A stretch of DNA of 64,000 nucleotides from NCBI GenBank assembly GCA_003254885.1, contig QANT01008670.1, positions 30,159 through 94,158 of the forward strand, written 5' to 3'. Position 1 is the stretch's first letter. Each line of letters begins with the position of its first letter. The notes under the pieces were generated by a model, which saw nothing but the letters and a program-made list of their open reading frames with translations, searched no databases and was not told the origin of the DNA. The position numbers and the translations under genes are program-made. Below, piece after piece: positions 23,277 to 35,981 of this stretch. Source of the stretch: Purshia tridentata (Eukaryota; Streptophyta; Magnoliopsida; Rosales; Rosaceae).

Positions 23277-26202
23277 TCACCGTGGACCAGAGAGTTCCAT
23301 TGCTTGTACTAATAATGAAGAGTCATCTGTGAGATCAGAGTATCGGTCTGATGAGGAAAATTCAGGGGCTTTGGACTTTGTTGATTCAACTTTTTGAGAG
23401 GCTTCCCATCTTTCCACAAGCCCATCACCTTCAAGCATTCTTACCACTTCAGACATTTTAGGTCTATGGCCAGGAAGGTACTGGGTGCACAAGAGTGCCA
23501 CTTGAACCATTTCCTCAAGTTCAATCCGGTCGTAGTTAACTTTGAGATCCTTGTCCACTAGCATTTCAAGCTTCTTCTCCTGATGAATCTTTTTAACCTG
23601 TGATCATATGAATTGGACTAGTCAGTTGATGATACTATAGGAAAGTAAAAACTGCATAGGAGTTGTGTGCTCACCCAATCAAGTATGGCTCCTTTCTGGT
23701 TAGCTGCCTTGCCAAATTCTAGTGCTCTCTGGCCTGTGATTAGTTCAAGGAGAAGGATTCCAAATCCAAAGACATCTGTTTTCTCAGAGGACTGGCCTGT
23801 GGAAAGATACTCAGGGGCTATATGCCCCACAGTACCCCTCACGGCTGTGGTGACGTGTGAATCTTGGTGATCCAAAAGCTTTGCTAACCCAAAATCTCCC
23901 ACCACAGCTTCACAGCAGTCATCAAGAAGTATATTTGCGGCCTTCACATCCCTGTGAATTATTTTGGGGTCACACTGCTCATGAAGGTATAATAATCCTC
24001 TTCCAGCTCCTAAGGCAATCCGCTTCCTAGTGCCCCAATCCAAGACTGGTTTACCTGTCAAGAGATCGATAAGATTCAACGTTAGCCACACATAATATGA
24101 CTTCTAAATGATCAGGTACAGTTAGTTTTATCTATTGATATTTTACCTTTGAGACGGGAAGCAACGCTGCCATTGGACATGTAAGGGTAAACTAGAAGTC
24201 TTTCTGTTGGTGTGATGCAAAATCCATAGAGCCTGAGAAGGTTGCGGTGAACTGCTAGGCTAATCATTTCAACTTCAGTTTGGAATTGAATCTCTCCCCC
24301 AAGTGCACTGCCATCTTTAAGCCTCTTGACTGCTACAACAGTGCCATCTTGGAGAGTTCCTTTGTACACATGTCCAAAGCCGCCCTTTCCTAGTATGTTC
24401 TTGTTGGTGAAGTTGTTTGTTGCAATCTGAAGTTCCCTGAAGTGGAATTTCTTCAAGTTCCCAAGGGAGATTTCTTCATGATGCTTGTCTGAAATTTCAA
24501 AACATATGGCATTAAGTAGAGGGATTGGTTATCCAATTGGTTTCGCAGTACAATTATTAAAGGTTGTATCAATCCTTTAGTTAATGATGTGTTATCATTC
24601 AGAACATACCCTTAACATCAAAGAATGTCTGTTGGTTGCGCCGTTGCCTCAACCACATTAGTACTCCAAAACCAAGAGCAATCAGGCAGAGGCATCCAAG
24701 GCTCAAACCAAATGCAAGCGCTATTTTGCGACTTTTAGGTCGTCCAGGAAGAGCCGCTTGAGAAGAAAAGATCAAAGTGAAGTCAGAATCAGAAAAAATA
24801 ACTGAAATTTCACTGTAGAAACTTTGAAGTAGTTTATGCAAGAATTCTCAGAAAAAAAAGTTCAAATTCCATACGTTGTGAACTATTCAAGTTCATGGAC
24901 ATTGGCATCAGTGTCATCCCATTGCAGTCTGGTTCAGAACCCGTTGGACAGATCAGAGGATTTCCAACTATGCTGAAACAACAGCACGAGAGAAGGGGGG
25001 GGGGGGAATAATTTAGTAATAAATTCTGTTATATGAGAGAGAGAGAGAGAGAGATTACTTGAATGTTTTAGCCGCAAATCTAGGTACAGGGCCACTCAGA
25101 TTATTGTAGGACAGGTCTCTGGCTTGCACAAGATCACAGAATGACAAAGCTTACTTCAGATTCACAGTTAAAATAAGATATGATATGCATGCATATAACA
25201 GTAAGATAGAAATGGTCAAGAGATTTACAGAAAGGCAAGCTGGGTCATGTTGGCCAACGACATTGGAAATGCTCCAGTGAGACTGTTATTATTAAGCCTC
25301 CTAAACCCATTTGAAATAATCCATATTAGCTTTAGAAACAAATAGAGAGAAAGTCATTCTAGTTCATGTGCATGGATCACAGACGCTTACAAGTATTGGA
25401 GGCTTTTCAGGTGACCAATAGAGGAGGGAATTTCCCCAGTTAAGAAGTTATTGGAAACATCAAGTGTAAGAAGCTTTGAGAGCCTCCCAATCTCCGCAGG
25501 GATTGGCCCTGTTATGTTGTTGTTCTGTAAGAGCCTGCAAAGTAGTACAGAACACCAGACCTTATTAAATTCAATGAAAACAAGAACCATTGCCATTTTG
25601 AAGGTCTAAAATTTGGCCGTTGTTTAGTACTTACACAATCTGAAGATTTGTCAAGTTGCCAATGCTTGGAGAAAGAGTGCCAGATAAACTTTGGCTCGGA
25701 GTCCCTCTGCAAAAAAACAAAAAAAAAAGAGACCATTTCCACTACTTCAAAATGCATTCGTCAAGTTTGTGATTTTCTACTGATCTTGTAGCTCTCAGAT
25801 GAATTTAAATTTTCAAAAAGAAAATTGCAGTAAGAACTCACAGGCCAATAACCAGACTTTCAGGAGAGCAGGTGACCATAGTCCAGCTACATGGATCAAC
25901 AGAGTCCGTATCCCAATTGTCTAGCACACCATGAGGATCCTCCAGGGAATTCTTTATACCCATTAAAGCTTGCACTGAGATGAAAACACCCAGATGAGAA
26001 GTCTGTACTTTCTTACTAATTAAATCTAAAGAATGAGCCTTTCTTGTAGTTATGTGAGGGAATGAAGAAGAAAAATTTCCAAGTTACCTTCAAAGTTCAC
26101 ACCCTTGGGAGAAAGCAATCCATTTCCGTATGTCCAAGACAACAGAAATGCCACAAAACAGAGAGCAGCTTTTGTTCCTCTCATTCCCATTGATTTAAAC
26201 AT
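23277..26202 (-). CDS. NIK-type LRR receptor-like kinase (LRR-RLK subfamily II)
   Basis: Eleven exons in order: 26088-26202, 25842-25968, 25635-25706, 25391-25534, 25229-25300, 25059-25118, 24875-24972, 24756-24610, 24488-24147, 24054-23675, 23597-23277. All junctions are GT-AG and phases agree, giving 625 residues. A signal peptide (about 1-27) is followed by an LRRNT segment ([10 protein letters not shown]) and about five leucine-rich repeats ([33 protein letters not shown]). A membrane span ([19 protein letters not shown] type) precedes an active Ser/Thr kinase. Its motifs are [11 protein letters not shown], Lys in [30 protein letters not shown] and [12 protein letters not shown], and the tail is [16 protein letters not shown]. 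The NSP-INTERACTING KINASE family (NIK1-3) acts at the plasma membrane in antiviral translation control and immune tuning. The tail and the activation loop [12 protein letters not shown] separate it from BIR-type pseudokinases. Which NIK paralogue it is remains open. Confidence 0.93.
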
Positions 26203-29200
26203 CACACAATTATAAGATAAACCCAGATGCTGAAGCCTTTGCTAATTGTGTGACTGATAGTGCTAGTGTGGTAGTGTGCTCTGCTAGGAAAACCAAATCT
26301 CAACTGGGCTTGTTTGGTTAGAGTTGATCTTCAAATTGGTGCAGCCTCACCTCTTGCTCTCCATGCGAGTATCCCATCCACCGAAAATCTGTGTTAGACC
26401 CAAGAAAAAGCCACTTCTTTTGGTGGTATAAAAAGAACTAGCATGCCTGTCATTGAGTCATGAGGCCGTGAAGAAATAGTTTATAATATCTCTGAGCTTA
26501 AAAAAGGAACTGTTCAAACGGCAAGGAGAGAATAGGAAATTCAAGACAGTATATGTATGTATATTACTCATGCATTTGCATAGAAAAGGTTCTGTTCAAA
26601 AATTCCATTACTGCTACAACACTTAAAACCCACAAAAAAAAATACAGGAGTCATACATATCATTTACCTAGAGATGGGTGTTACTTATTATAAGGCTGTA
26701 TTTTTTTTTATTGGATTTTTCTGAAATTTCTGACAGATAATGGTGAGAGTGTGTGTGTGGAACTGGAAATGCCTTGCTTGAGGCTGTGAGGAATCCAACA
26801 TTCCCTGAGCTTGGCCATTCAGTAAAGTTACAAAAACATCGTCTTCTTTTTCAAGGAAATGAGAATGTGAGAATCTCGAGGAGGACTTAGTGCTTGGGAC
26901 ATGAGAAACTGATGGTGGATTTGGTCACCCACTACCAAGACTTCTATCAGACTATGACCATGTCCATCAGGATCTTTGTTCCTTTTTTTTTTTTTATGTA
27001 CACCACGCACAATAACAATATTATATGTTATATACTTGTTGTATTATTATTATATACACATTTTTTAATCACAATTTGGTTTCTTTTGGGCTGGAAATGT
27101 TGGATGTGCTTTATAGATTCCACAAACCACTATCAGCTAACAAATCACACATGCTGCTCACTCTGTAGTCTTTACCTTCAGCGGACAGTCATTCCCAAAA
27201 TTTGTTCAAAAAGAGAAACTTTAAAAAGCAAAAGCTGCCATCCCAAACGCCTTTTTCCAGGAGGACCCTTCTCTCCCTCCAAATTATATGAGACCAAATA
27301 ATACATACTATTTCATCTTTCTAGCTGCAAGCCAAACAAGTTTTTTCTAGGCAAATCCCGGGAATCAATCACCCTTCCTATGTCATCAATCTCTGTTTAA
27401 ATGGAGAAACTTGGCAAGAGCCGAAACCATATATGATTAAAAACGATATATGCGCTAGTTATATACAGTCTCTCACTCATAATATGCATATAGGTGTATA
27501 CATGCATGTTATGAAAAAATATCATACACAATTGGTGACGTATACAAAAATTATGCTCGGATAATCTGCGTCTAAAGAGCTTACTTGTTATGGGATAAAG
27601 TTTTTATTTATAATTTTAATTTTCTTGATGAGGAGGAAATTGATGTAGTTAAATAGCCAAACACACTATTATAAACAAGAAAATGAAATTGACCAAACAC
27701 AAGAAAATAACAGAGTTATTTAATAATGAAGGCAGCTAGGCATTATCGTCCCTTTCTTCACATCACCTCAACCCCCAAAAAAGGGTATACCCACTACTAG
27801 ATTCTCACCGCTCTGGACCATAACCTTAGATTTTGAATCCAATAAACCCAAGATAAAGTTTAACTCACCCTTTGTCTGCATTGCATGCCCCTTTCTCCTT
27901 TTTCTTTTATAAAATTGACAAGATGTAATGTCCATATTATACAGTATGATACTGAGGCAATGACAACAGCCTAAGAAAACAGGATAAGTGCACAGAAAAT
28001 GTGATTTGGCTTATGCTCTTTACACGTGGCGTCCTACGATTGGTTTGTCAGAATCTTTCTTGTACCTTAACTTCACCCAATCGTGGCCCTAGGTAGCTAG
28101 CAAAAGGAGGCTAATTGCATTTATGGAAAGAGGAAAGGATGGTGAAGATCAAAGACATGGTTGAATAAATTTGGGCATGCAATGGGAATTTAGTTGTATG
28201 ACGCTGATCGAACAAGATGTGTACCCTTTTGTAATTAAATTAACCCCATATCTTAATGTTTGTGATTTAATTAGGGGTCAGTCACCCAATATATCATATC
28301 ATTTCAGATTCATGTTTAAATTTATTATTTGTGTCAAGACACAAAATTAACTTATTTATTATTTTTATTAGTAACTCAAAATCATGTACAGATTTATGTC
28401 AAATAATAATTAATTGCATGGTGTTATATTTAATTTTGATATTTTGTTTAAGAAAAGAATCACTGCAGTAGGGTCCTCTAAAATGGTGGGCAAGTTGTCT
28501 AATTGCAAGGCATACTTTTTGGGGTTGTTTGCTTATGCTCTCCGCAAAGGCCTTAGATTTGGAGAAGAACAATCATTAGGCACCACTTAAAGTTAAAACC
28601 ATCTATTTAAAACACTTTCCTTTTTTATTTAAACAATCTAATCTAATTAACATCTTTCATTATCTTGTAACAAAAAGAAAAGAAAAGAAAATTAAAAAAA
28701 GCATCTTCCATTGATTACTGTTTCTATTTCCATGGGAAAAAAAATGTAAAAGCATGTTTCAAAATTTTTTGGTCATTCTCTTGTTGATTCCTTCTTCACA
28801 AACTAATTCATGAGAGCTCTCTCTTTTAATTTTCTGTGTTCTTTAAATAAAAAAGAGAAAGAAAGAGGGACTAGATAGAAATGAGAGAGAGGGAGAGTCG
28901 AACAAGAGCATTTGGCAAATGAGTAGGAAATAATTGTCTCTTCCACTAGCTGTTGAACTGAGAGGTACTGAGGTTTGAATAGATGGATTCAAAACAAGAA
29001 GAGCTAGCTCTCCAGGCCTCCACTTAGGCTTCTATAATAGAACGATTTTAAAAAACCAAGTACAGACCCACATGCTTCTTGCTTTCATGCTTTGGCTATG
29101 CCATTGAGTACATGACATTAGAGAGCAAACAAACCAAAGTTGACAAGCTTGAATTTAGCCCCCATCTTGTCCCTATATCACAAAATGTGTACTTTTTCAC

Positions 29201-32200
29201 AGTAAAATCTGATACCCATTACCATTGGCCTTGGGTTAGTGTCATTATTTTCCCCCTTCACTTTGTGGATTCATAATTCATAGTTTCAGTGGTCATACAT
29301 GCTATCCAAGCCTTGGAATCCAATGGTAAACTAATGATTACAGTGTTCATTGACAGTATTATCTTAATGAGCCCTAAATGCTTAATTAATGGTAATATCA
29401 TAAGTGTTACAGACATCTTAATAACCTTGTATATTCTGCATAACACTAGTCATAATGTTGTGAAGGTATCAGAAGTGCTTTTTAGGGACAATGGGCATGT
29501 TTAGTGTGGCCCTCATTACAATAATGATTTCCATCAAGAAGGGCCATCATCATATGGTTTGGACTTGGTATAAGCTCTTCTTTCTCCTCCCTATCAAATG
29601 AATTCTAGTATGGTTCAGATCTAATGTCTCACAACTCACATTAAGCTAACGTACTGTGGCAAGAGAACACTATATATCCTAATCCTGAAAATATATATTT
29701 CCACTTTAATTTGTATTATTTGTATATAGTATAAAAGAGATGGATATGTTAACAACGACAACGTTTGCCCTGTCGTCTAGATTTCTTACTGATTCAGTCA
29801 TTGTCATTATGCGAAACGACGACTGAACTACTTACCTCTAACTCTATGCTAGGGTCATTTCCTGAAGTTATGTGAAGTGGGGTCATTCACAAGAAATCGA
29901 AAGTGAATAACATGTTCAGAGAATCACAATCATGGTACCAAATAGTTTACAGAGAGAGCTGGTTTGAGGGAACATGGTGTCCCATCTTTTCCACTGTGTG
30001 TCTTTGATGGATGATGTTTTAACATCTTTAAGAAACTGATAGACGACCCATCAGTGATCAGCCCACTTTTTTCTTTTTTATCAAAATTATTTTGTCCATG
30101 AGCCCATGCTTCCCTCTTTACTCTTTAGCTTCATTTAAGCTGTTTAACAATAATGGTTAAACCCCACTTGGCTTCTTTTTCTTTCTGGGTGGGAAAATTT
30201 GCCTCCCGAAGAGTTACTGGTCACTTCACTTTTATGGCCTATGGGACATGATTGGCATTGCCGACGCTACTAAAGTAAAAGTTTGATTTGGGGTTAAAGG
30301 TTTAAGGTGTTGGGACATCAGATTCTGAAGCCCTGCAGAAGTAATGGGCCTAAAACTTTAAACGTTGTGTGTGTGTGTGTGTGAAACTTGGATTGATGTG
30401 GAAAGCTTGTGCTTTTGTACCTTGAATGCGAATAAATTCTTGTGTACACGAACGCATACAGCGCTCCTTTTACAACGGTCTTCTGCAGAAAAAAGAAAAG
30501 GAATATCATTTTAGCAATTTTAGCAGGTCTTCTGCATTGAGAAGGCATGAGAATTCTTGCAGGCATTGTGACAAAAGCTACTAAACAATTTGGGACAACT
30601 CGTTTTTGTAGCAGCTCTAATGTGAAAACTCAGAACTGAGATGAATGAATCAATGCCATAAGCAGGCTCCAGTTGTCCAAATTTTGGTCCCCCCACTGCA
30701 TGAAACTTGATGCAAAACAGAGATATGCGCTGTGTGGGGAAGTAACAGCTACTAATCATCACAAGATGATGGCAATTTGTCACAGAGTCTTTAAGAATAT
30801 CATTTGTCTTGTTTCTTTTCTGCATTCTCTTAAAACCAGAGGTTGAAAACTTCGAACAGAGAACTCCACCAAAAATTTACTCATTTTTTCCTAACAACTT
30901 AAATGTAGTAAATCATATTTTGTGTGAACTGAAAGTACACAAACCGCCACCTAGTGGAATGTTCAGTCACACTCATCACGTTTTGCTCATTGAAATGTCT
31001 TATTCCATCCCTTTGGCCACCAGATTGGCATGCATGTCCTCACCTTACAAAGCTCTACTGTACAATTTAGCCAATCCCGGTATGGCAACGAAATATGACA
31101 GAATAGGAGTTCTGGAAATGAATTTAAAACAGAAAGGATCAGCTTTTAAGAGGCATTGTTAACATGGTTTCTTAGAACCATACAAAAAGATCAAGAATAC
31201 AAGATAAATCTAATTGACCACCTTCGGAAAAGACATCCCTACCCTGGCTGGACAACTATCCTTCGTAGCTGGAAGCCTAAGACAATAAACCTCCCACTAC
31301 CATAATTTCTATGTGAAAACAGTGCAGCTCAAAGCGTGTTTGACTTGCTCTTTAATTGTTGACGATTTTTTTAACATATATAATCAGCATTACAAAAGCC
31401 TCCAAGTTGAGTTTTTTCTAATTTTCCATGAAAATAAAATAAAATAAAAATACCTCACTCTTTCTTGCTGGTGCTTAAAATGGAAAGTATGTGAAGTTAT
31501 ATTATCATATATAAGCATACACCTTTGGGATCAATTCAGTTGAAAGTGTAGACAAGCACCACACCATACACTATCGTTGGCAAAAGTTGAACCAAAACTG
31601 ATTATATCACACACTGTTCAAGAAAATTATGTTACTAGACAACTCAGTCAAGTAGAAAATAAACAAAGTTGGGAGTTTGGTAAATTGCCATCTTACTCTG
31701 TCCTGAAACTATATAAATATTTTTCACTTGTAAATCAATCCTTATCCTGCAACCTCTTATAGAGGGGAAAAGATGCCATTGTCTTTGTAACTTCACTCGA
31801 AAAGCATTACTGAAAATTATAGGGGCTACTCACTAAAGAGCTCTTGAAAGAGTTAAAACATTCAAAGAGATGAGAACTCTTAAAAGCCTAATCCAGTCAA
31901 CTGAAACCAAAAAACACTAAAATCATAATGACTGGAACTTGATATAGACAACACAAATAGACCCAAAGAGGATCTCACCCCAGGGCACTGAGGCAAATTA
32001 GATATATGTGATGCCGTAAGCAATCTGGTGTCATTCAACAAACACTTTAACTGTCATATCCATACATGATATCACAAGGAAAAAACACCAAAACAAAAGA
32101 AAGCGCCTCTGTAAACTTGAATATCTTAAATTTTATATTTACCACTAGAAGAGTTGATCATTCTCCAATGGCAATTATTACCTATATAGGAGCAAAGGCA

Positions 32201-32342
32201 ATATCCAATCCAAAGTTAAAATACTCCAATAATCATTAATATTGATACAGGAGCAAGACAATATTGAATCCAATTTTTTTTGAACAAAAGCTCTACTACA
32301 TTAACCTCCCGGAATACAATACAAGAAATGTTAAAACAAAGC
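26203..32342. other. Long gene-free spacer
   Basis: About 6.1 kb between the NIK promoter and the 3' end of the PPR gene. No frame above about 130 residues has a recognisable domain; those at 26894-27301, 30318-30825 and 30809-31162 look random. There is a TG dinucleotide run near 30363-30382 and a poly-T run near 26984-26995. The part at 30480-30830 is less AT-rich than its surroundings and could be transcribed noncoding DNA. The last few hundred bases (about 32150-32342) are probably PPR 3' untranslated region. Confidence 0.5.
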
Positions 32343-34334
32343 CTACGCGGCCACCGCAGTGGTAGCAGCACCCTCTCCAGATTTAACGCGGCAGAAGAGA
32401 TTCAAAACATCAGCATGGTTACGGATGTAGCCTGGGCATTTTGAAAGAAAATTTTGTGCTTCAGTATGCCGTCCAGCCTTGAAATAGGCTTCAAATACAT
32501 GAAGAAACACAGCTTTAGATGCAAATCTCTTTGAAGTCATCACCGTCAGAAAAGCTATAGCATCATCACCAGTTCCAGACTTCGATACATACTTGATGAA
32601 TGGATTAACATAAGGAGGGAATCCATGATTTTTCATCAGACCCAGAATATTCAGAGCATCTTTAAATCCATCCTGAACCAATAACATGCTAATCAACAAT
32701 TTGTACGTAGTATGCCATGGCTTGAGCTGCCTTTCACAGACCAAATCGTTGAGAAACTTGTATGCATCAATTGCCCTGTTCTTTCTGCAATATGCATTTA
32801 CAATCAAATCAAAAGCATAACCAGCAGAGGCGACCCCTTCTTTTTCAACCATTTTTTGGAAACAATCAAAAGCCTTATCAAGATCATCAGCGACACAATG
32901 TCCCTCAATCAAGGAGGCCCATGTCTTGTGATCTGGATTACACCCAGAAGATTCCATACTATTGATAAATTCATTTGCTTCGTCAGTTATGCCAGCACTA
33001 CTAAGCCGGAAAGCAATTTTACTCTGTAAATTACCACTGGCTACAAGCCCACCTTCATTCATTACTTTGAAAACCTTATTGTACTCTCCATATCTACCAA
33101 CACTGTTCAGAGACTTGAGGACTGCATTGAGCATTGAATTGGTCAAAACATTCCCATTCTGTGCAAAGATACTCACAACCCTAGAGAAAAGACCCATATC
33201 CAGCTGCTTGCCAACCGCTATTTTCTTTAACAGATAGGTACAACAATGCACTGAAGGTTTATTTGTACCAGCCATTGCAAACTCATACAAGTCCACAGCA
33301 TCCTTAGTCAGTTTCCTCTTACAAAATCGCTCTAAAACCTTAACATATGTCTCCAACTCCAGTTTATACCCATTGCTCGTCATTTCATCAACAACTTTCC
33401 AAAACCTATCAATACAATCTTCCCTTCCCAATACCCTTGCCATAGCATTATAAGTCTTTTGATCATGCTTCAAAAACCCACTCTCCTCCATCCACCGAAA
33501 AAATATCAGGGCTTTTTTTGGCTCTGTAGCAAGATTTTCCAACACTGTCTTAACCATATCACTCGAAAATGCAACATTCAAATCCCGTAATTGCCTCTCA
33601 ACTTCATCACTCCACACCTCACTTTTAACAATCTTACACACCCTTGAACAAAGCTTATTTGAGGAATTGTCAGTAGACCCTGATGCATACACTTCTCTCA
33701 ATTTCTCAGCATGACCATCCAACCCATCCTTCTCAATTTTTTCTAAAACTCTATCATGCACCCATTTAGATACACCATACCCTTTTTTCTTCATAACATC
33801 AACCAAATCCCAAAATTCCTCCATAAATCCATTAATACCTAAAATACCCAGCATTGAATTATACGACTTGGAGCTCAATCTCTCACCTTCACATGACAAA
33901 ACCCAATCGAAAAACCTCCTCGCAACATCAGGGCTCGATTCGAGGCCCTTCAAAACCCTCAAAACCAAATCATGGCTAATCACAACATTTTTCGACTCCA
34001 AGTCTTTCCTAATATCATCCACACCCCTAGAACTAGAGAAAATATCAGATATAACCCCGTGATCGGGGTCTTTCAGCTCAGGCGCCGTTTCAGATGAGAG
34101 GTTGCGTGAAATGGGGTTTCTACGGTTTATTGGGTTTGTGGAATGGGAATGGAAAATGGGTTGTAAAGGTGAAAGCTTTGGTTGGAAAGTGTCAGTGTGA
34201 AAGAGAGAAGTGAGAGAGCAAAGTGAATGAAAATTGGGTTGGGAGTGTACCTGAGAGTGAGAAGACTCTACAAAAAAGTGAGGCGAAGAGCGGAGTTGAG
34301 CTCGGAGAAGAAGCAAACGCCATGGTTGTCTCAT
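32343..34334 (-). CDS. P-class pentatricopeptide repeat protein, probably mitochondrial
   Basis: This intronless frame encodes 663 residues. The first 75 or so are rich in Arg, Ser and His with few acidic residues (MRQPWRLLLLRAQLRSS), as in mitochondrial targeting peptides. About 35-residue PPR motifs follow at intervals: SYNSMLGILGINGFMEEFW, TYNAMARVLGREDCIDRFW, TYVKVLERFCKRKLTKDAV, TWASLIEGHCVADDLDKAF, AFDLIVNAYCRKNRAIDAY and TYKLLISMLLVQDGFKDAL. No E, E+ or DYW domain is present, so it is P-class: probably RNA stabilisation, translation or splicing in an organelle rather than C-to-U editing by itself. It resembles Arabidopsis At3g02490/At5g15980-type proteins in length and organisation. 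The RNA target cannot be read from the sequence. Confidence 0.9.
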   Translation of the reverse strand: MRQPWRLLLLRAQLRSSPHFFVESSHSQVHSQPNFHSLCSLTSLFHTDTFQPKLSPLQPIFHSHSTNPINRRNPISRNLSSETAPELKDPDHGVISDIFSSSRGVDDIRKDLESKNVVISHDLVLRVLKGLESSPDVARRFFDWVLSCEGERLSSKSYNSMLGILGINGFMEEFWDLVDVMKKKGYGVSKWVHDRVLEKIEKDGLDGHAEKLREVYASGSTDNSSNKLCSRVCKIVKSEVWSDEVERQLRDLNVAFSSDMVKTVLENLATEPKKALIFFRWMEESGFLKHDQKTYNAMARVLGREDCIDRFWKVVDEMTSNGYKLELETYVKVLERFCKRKLTKDAVDLYEFAMAGTNKPSVHCCTYLLKKIAVGKQLDMGLFSRVVSIFAQNGNVLTNSMLNAVLKSLNSVGRYGEYNKVFKVMNEGGLVASGNLQSKIAFRLSSAGITDEANEFINSMESSGCNPDHKTWASLIEGHCVADDLDKAFDCFQKMVEKEGVASAGYAFDLIVNAYCRKNRAIDAYKFLNDLVCERQLKPWHTTYKLLISMLLVQDGFKDALNILGLMKNHGFPPYVNPFIKYVSKSGTGDDAIAFLTVMTSKRFASKAVFLHVFEAYFKAGRHTEAQNFLSKCPGYIRNHADVLNLFCRVKSGEGAATTAVAA

Positions 34335-34779
34335 CTCTAGGGTCAGGGTTTCTCTGTGAGGTACTGATACTGAAGTCCGAGGATGAATGAGCGCCTGAGG
34401 GAAATTAGGGTTTTTGGTTAAAGCTTTTGTTTTTGATGAAACAGTTAAGTTTTTTTTTTTTTTTTCACCTCGGAATTAAAAAACTGCCCAATTTGTTACA
34501 TTAATTATAAGACATTGGAAATTATTATATTTCGAGAATTTTCTGTCATTGTTCAAGATAAATATACAAGATTCATTTTTAATGAGTTTTTTAGTAGTTC
34601 TCTTAACGAAATAAAAAATTAACTCTTGTGCATTTATTTTTTCTTCTGTCAATTTTGTTATGCAATATTTTGATTTCAATTATTCATTTTCTAGATTTAA
34701 AAATTATTTTTGTACACACTTAATCTAAGTGAATCTATAGCCATAGTTAACACTTCAACATCAAACACCACAATTGATA

Positions 34780-35140
34780 TATGGATGTTAAAAAATTATG
34801 ATAAAAGAAAGTAGGCAAAAGATTATAGCACAGATTTCGGGTGTACATGTTATAATTATAGGTGGTGGGATTATAATTGTTCTGTAATTGCTTGAGAGCA
34901 TGGCATATCTTTGATAATAAGTGACACTTGGTGCTATAGAGGGACTGTCTTCTTTTGTGATCTAAGAAATGAGCAGAAATCTCGAACTCGAATTTTTGAT
35001 GAGAGCCAGTGACACTTCAGTTAATACAGTTATACTGGAAGTTTGATTTTTTCATAAATTTTGATACTTTTTATTGAAGAAGAGATAAGACAAAGGAATT
35101 TCTTTTATCTGCCAAGGAATTAAATAAATGCAAGGCTTAA
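34780..35140 (+). pseudogene. F-box gene 3'-end relic
   Basis: This degraded segment matches the 3' end of the intact F-box gene at about 36895-37260. Shared stretches include AACTATGATAA-AGAAAG, CAAAAGATTA(C/T)AGCA, GAGCATGGCATAT, GTCTTCTTTT and TCTTATCTGCCAAG, in the same order. Stops and indels break every frame, and no F-box or start is left. It lies just upstream of the duplicated RRP7-type leader and is part of the nested duplication of 34.8-41.1 kb. Confidence 0.8.
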
Positions 35141-35280
35141 CTTCTGTTAATTATGATTTTTTTGAATTATATTTTCTTCTTTTAGAATTTTAGTTCCAAT
35201 TCATTGGGGGTGTTCCTTGAATTTAAATCAAAGAATGTGAAGAACTATAATAATTGTTTGGCTGGTAAGCATAATCAATC

Positions 35281-35745
35281 ACCTTAATACGTAGTTGGAG
35301 TTTGACAAAAAAAGAGAGGGGCAGACGGCAAAATTAAGAAATATCAGGGGAGCCCCTGATATTTTAAATATATAACAAACACCCCCACCCACACCAAAAA
35401 AAAAAAAAGAAGACGGAGAGAGACCAGTTCGACCCATCATCGCCAGTTCTCCCGTCAGATCCATCTCCAGGTATCTCTCTCTGACTTGCTTAAACCATCT
35501 TATCTTCATTCGTGCATAAAGCTTAGAACTTCCTTATAATCTTTTTGGTCGTTTTCTCATTGCTTAGAAAATTTCTTTTATGTTTTAGTTTTAGGTCAAT
35601 AATATCTTCACTCTTACCCAAAAAAGAAAAAAAAGAAGAAGGAAAAACTCTTAAATCTAGAGATAATTAGATAAAACAGTGTGGGGAGTAGGAAAGTTGT
35701 GTACTTGAGCTAATTGACAGTCCCAAACTAGAGTATTGAGACTTG
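35281..35745 (+). repeat. Duplicate of the RRP7 promoter/leader block
   Basis: This block upstream of the intact F-box gene matches 40765-41112 upstream of RRP7 in order. Both have ATATCAG...CC-TGATATTTTAAA, then AACAAACAC-CCC-ACCCA, then AAAGCTTAGAACTT, then ATAA(A/G)(A/C)CAGTGTG-GGAGTA and TGTACTTGAGCT. It starts with a near-perfect palindrome at 35341-35362 (10-base arms, 2-base spacer). The F-box gene may therefore be transcribed from a captured RRP7-type promoter. Confidence 0.75.
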
Positions 35746-35981
35746 GGTTGTATGTTGCAAATTCCTATTTTGTGTTTCCTACAAATTTCAATTCCTCCTT
35801 AAATTAAGTATTCATATGCTGAGAATTATTGTTTAATTTCTAGGATGTATCTATCTTCTTGATTGAATAAAAGGATTGAAAGTAGTTGTTAAATCTTTAA
35901 TTTCTTCAAAGTAGTTCTTGAATCTTTAATTGCTTCAAAGTAGTTATTGAATCTTTAGTTTCTTTTTGATCAAGTAGGATT

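Noticed and set aside
26894-27301. 135-residue plus frame upstream of NIK
   Set aside because: Phe/Tyr/Ile-rich AT-type translation typical of noncoding DNA.
30318-31162. Three overlapping frames of 82-117 residues
   Set aside because: Both strands open, no domain. At most an unannotated noncoding transcript.
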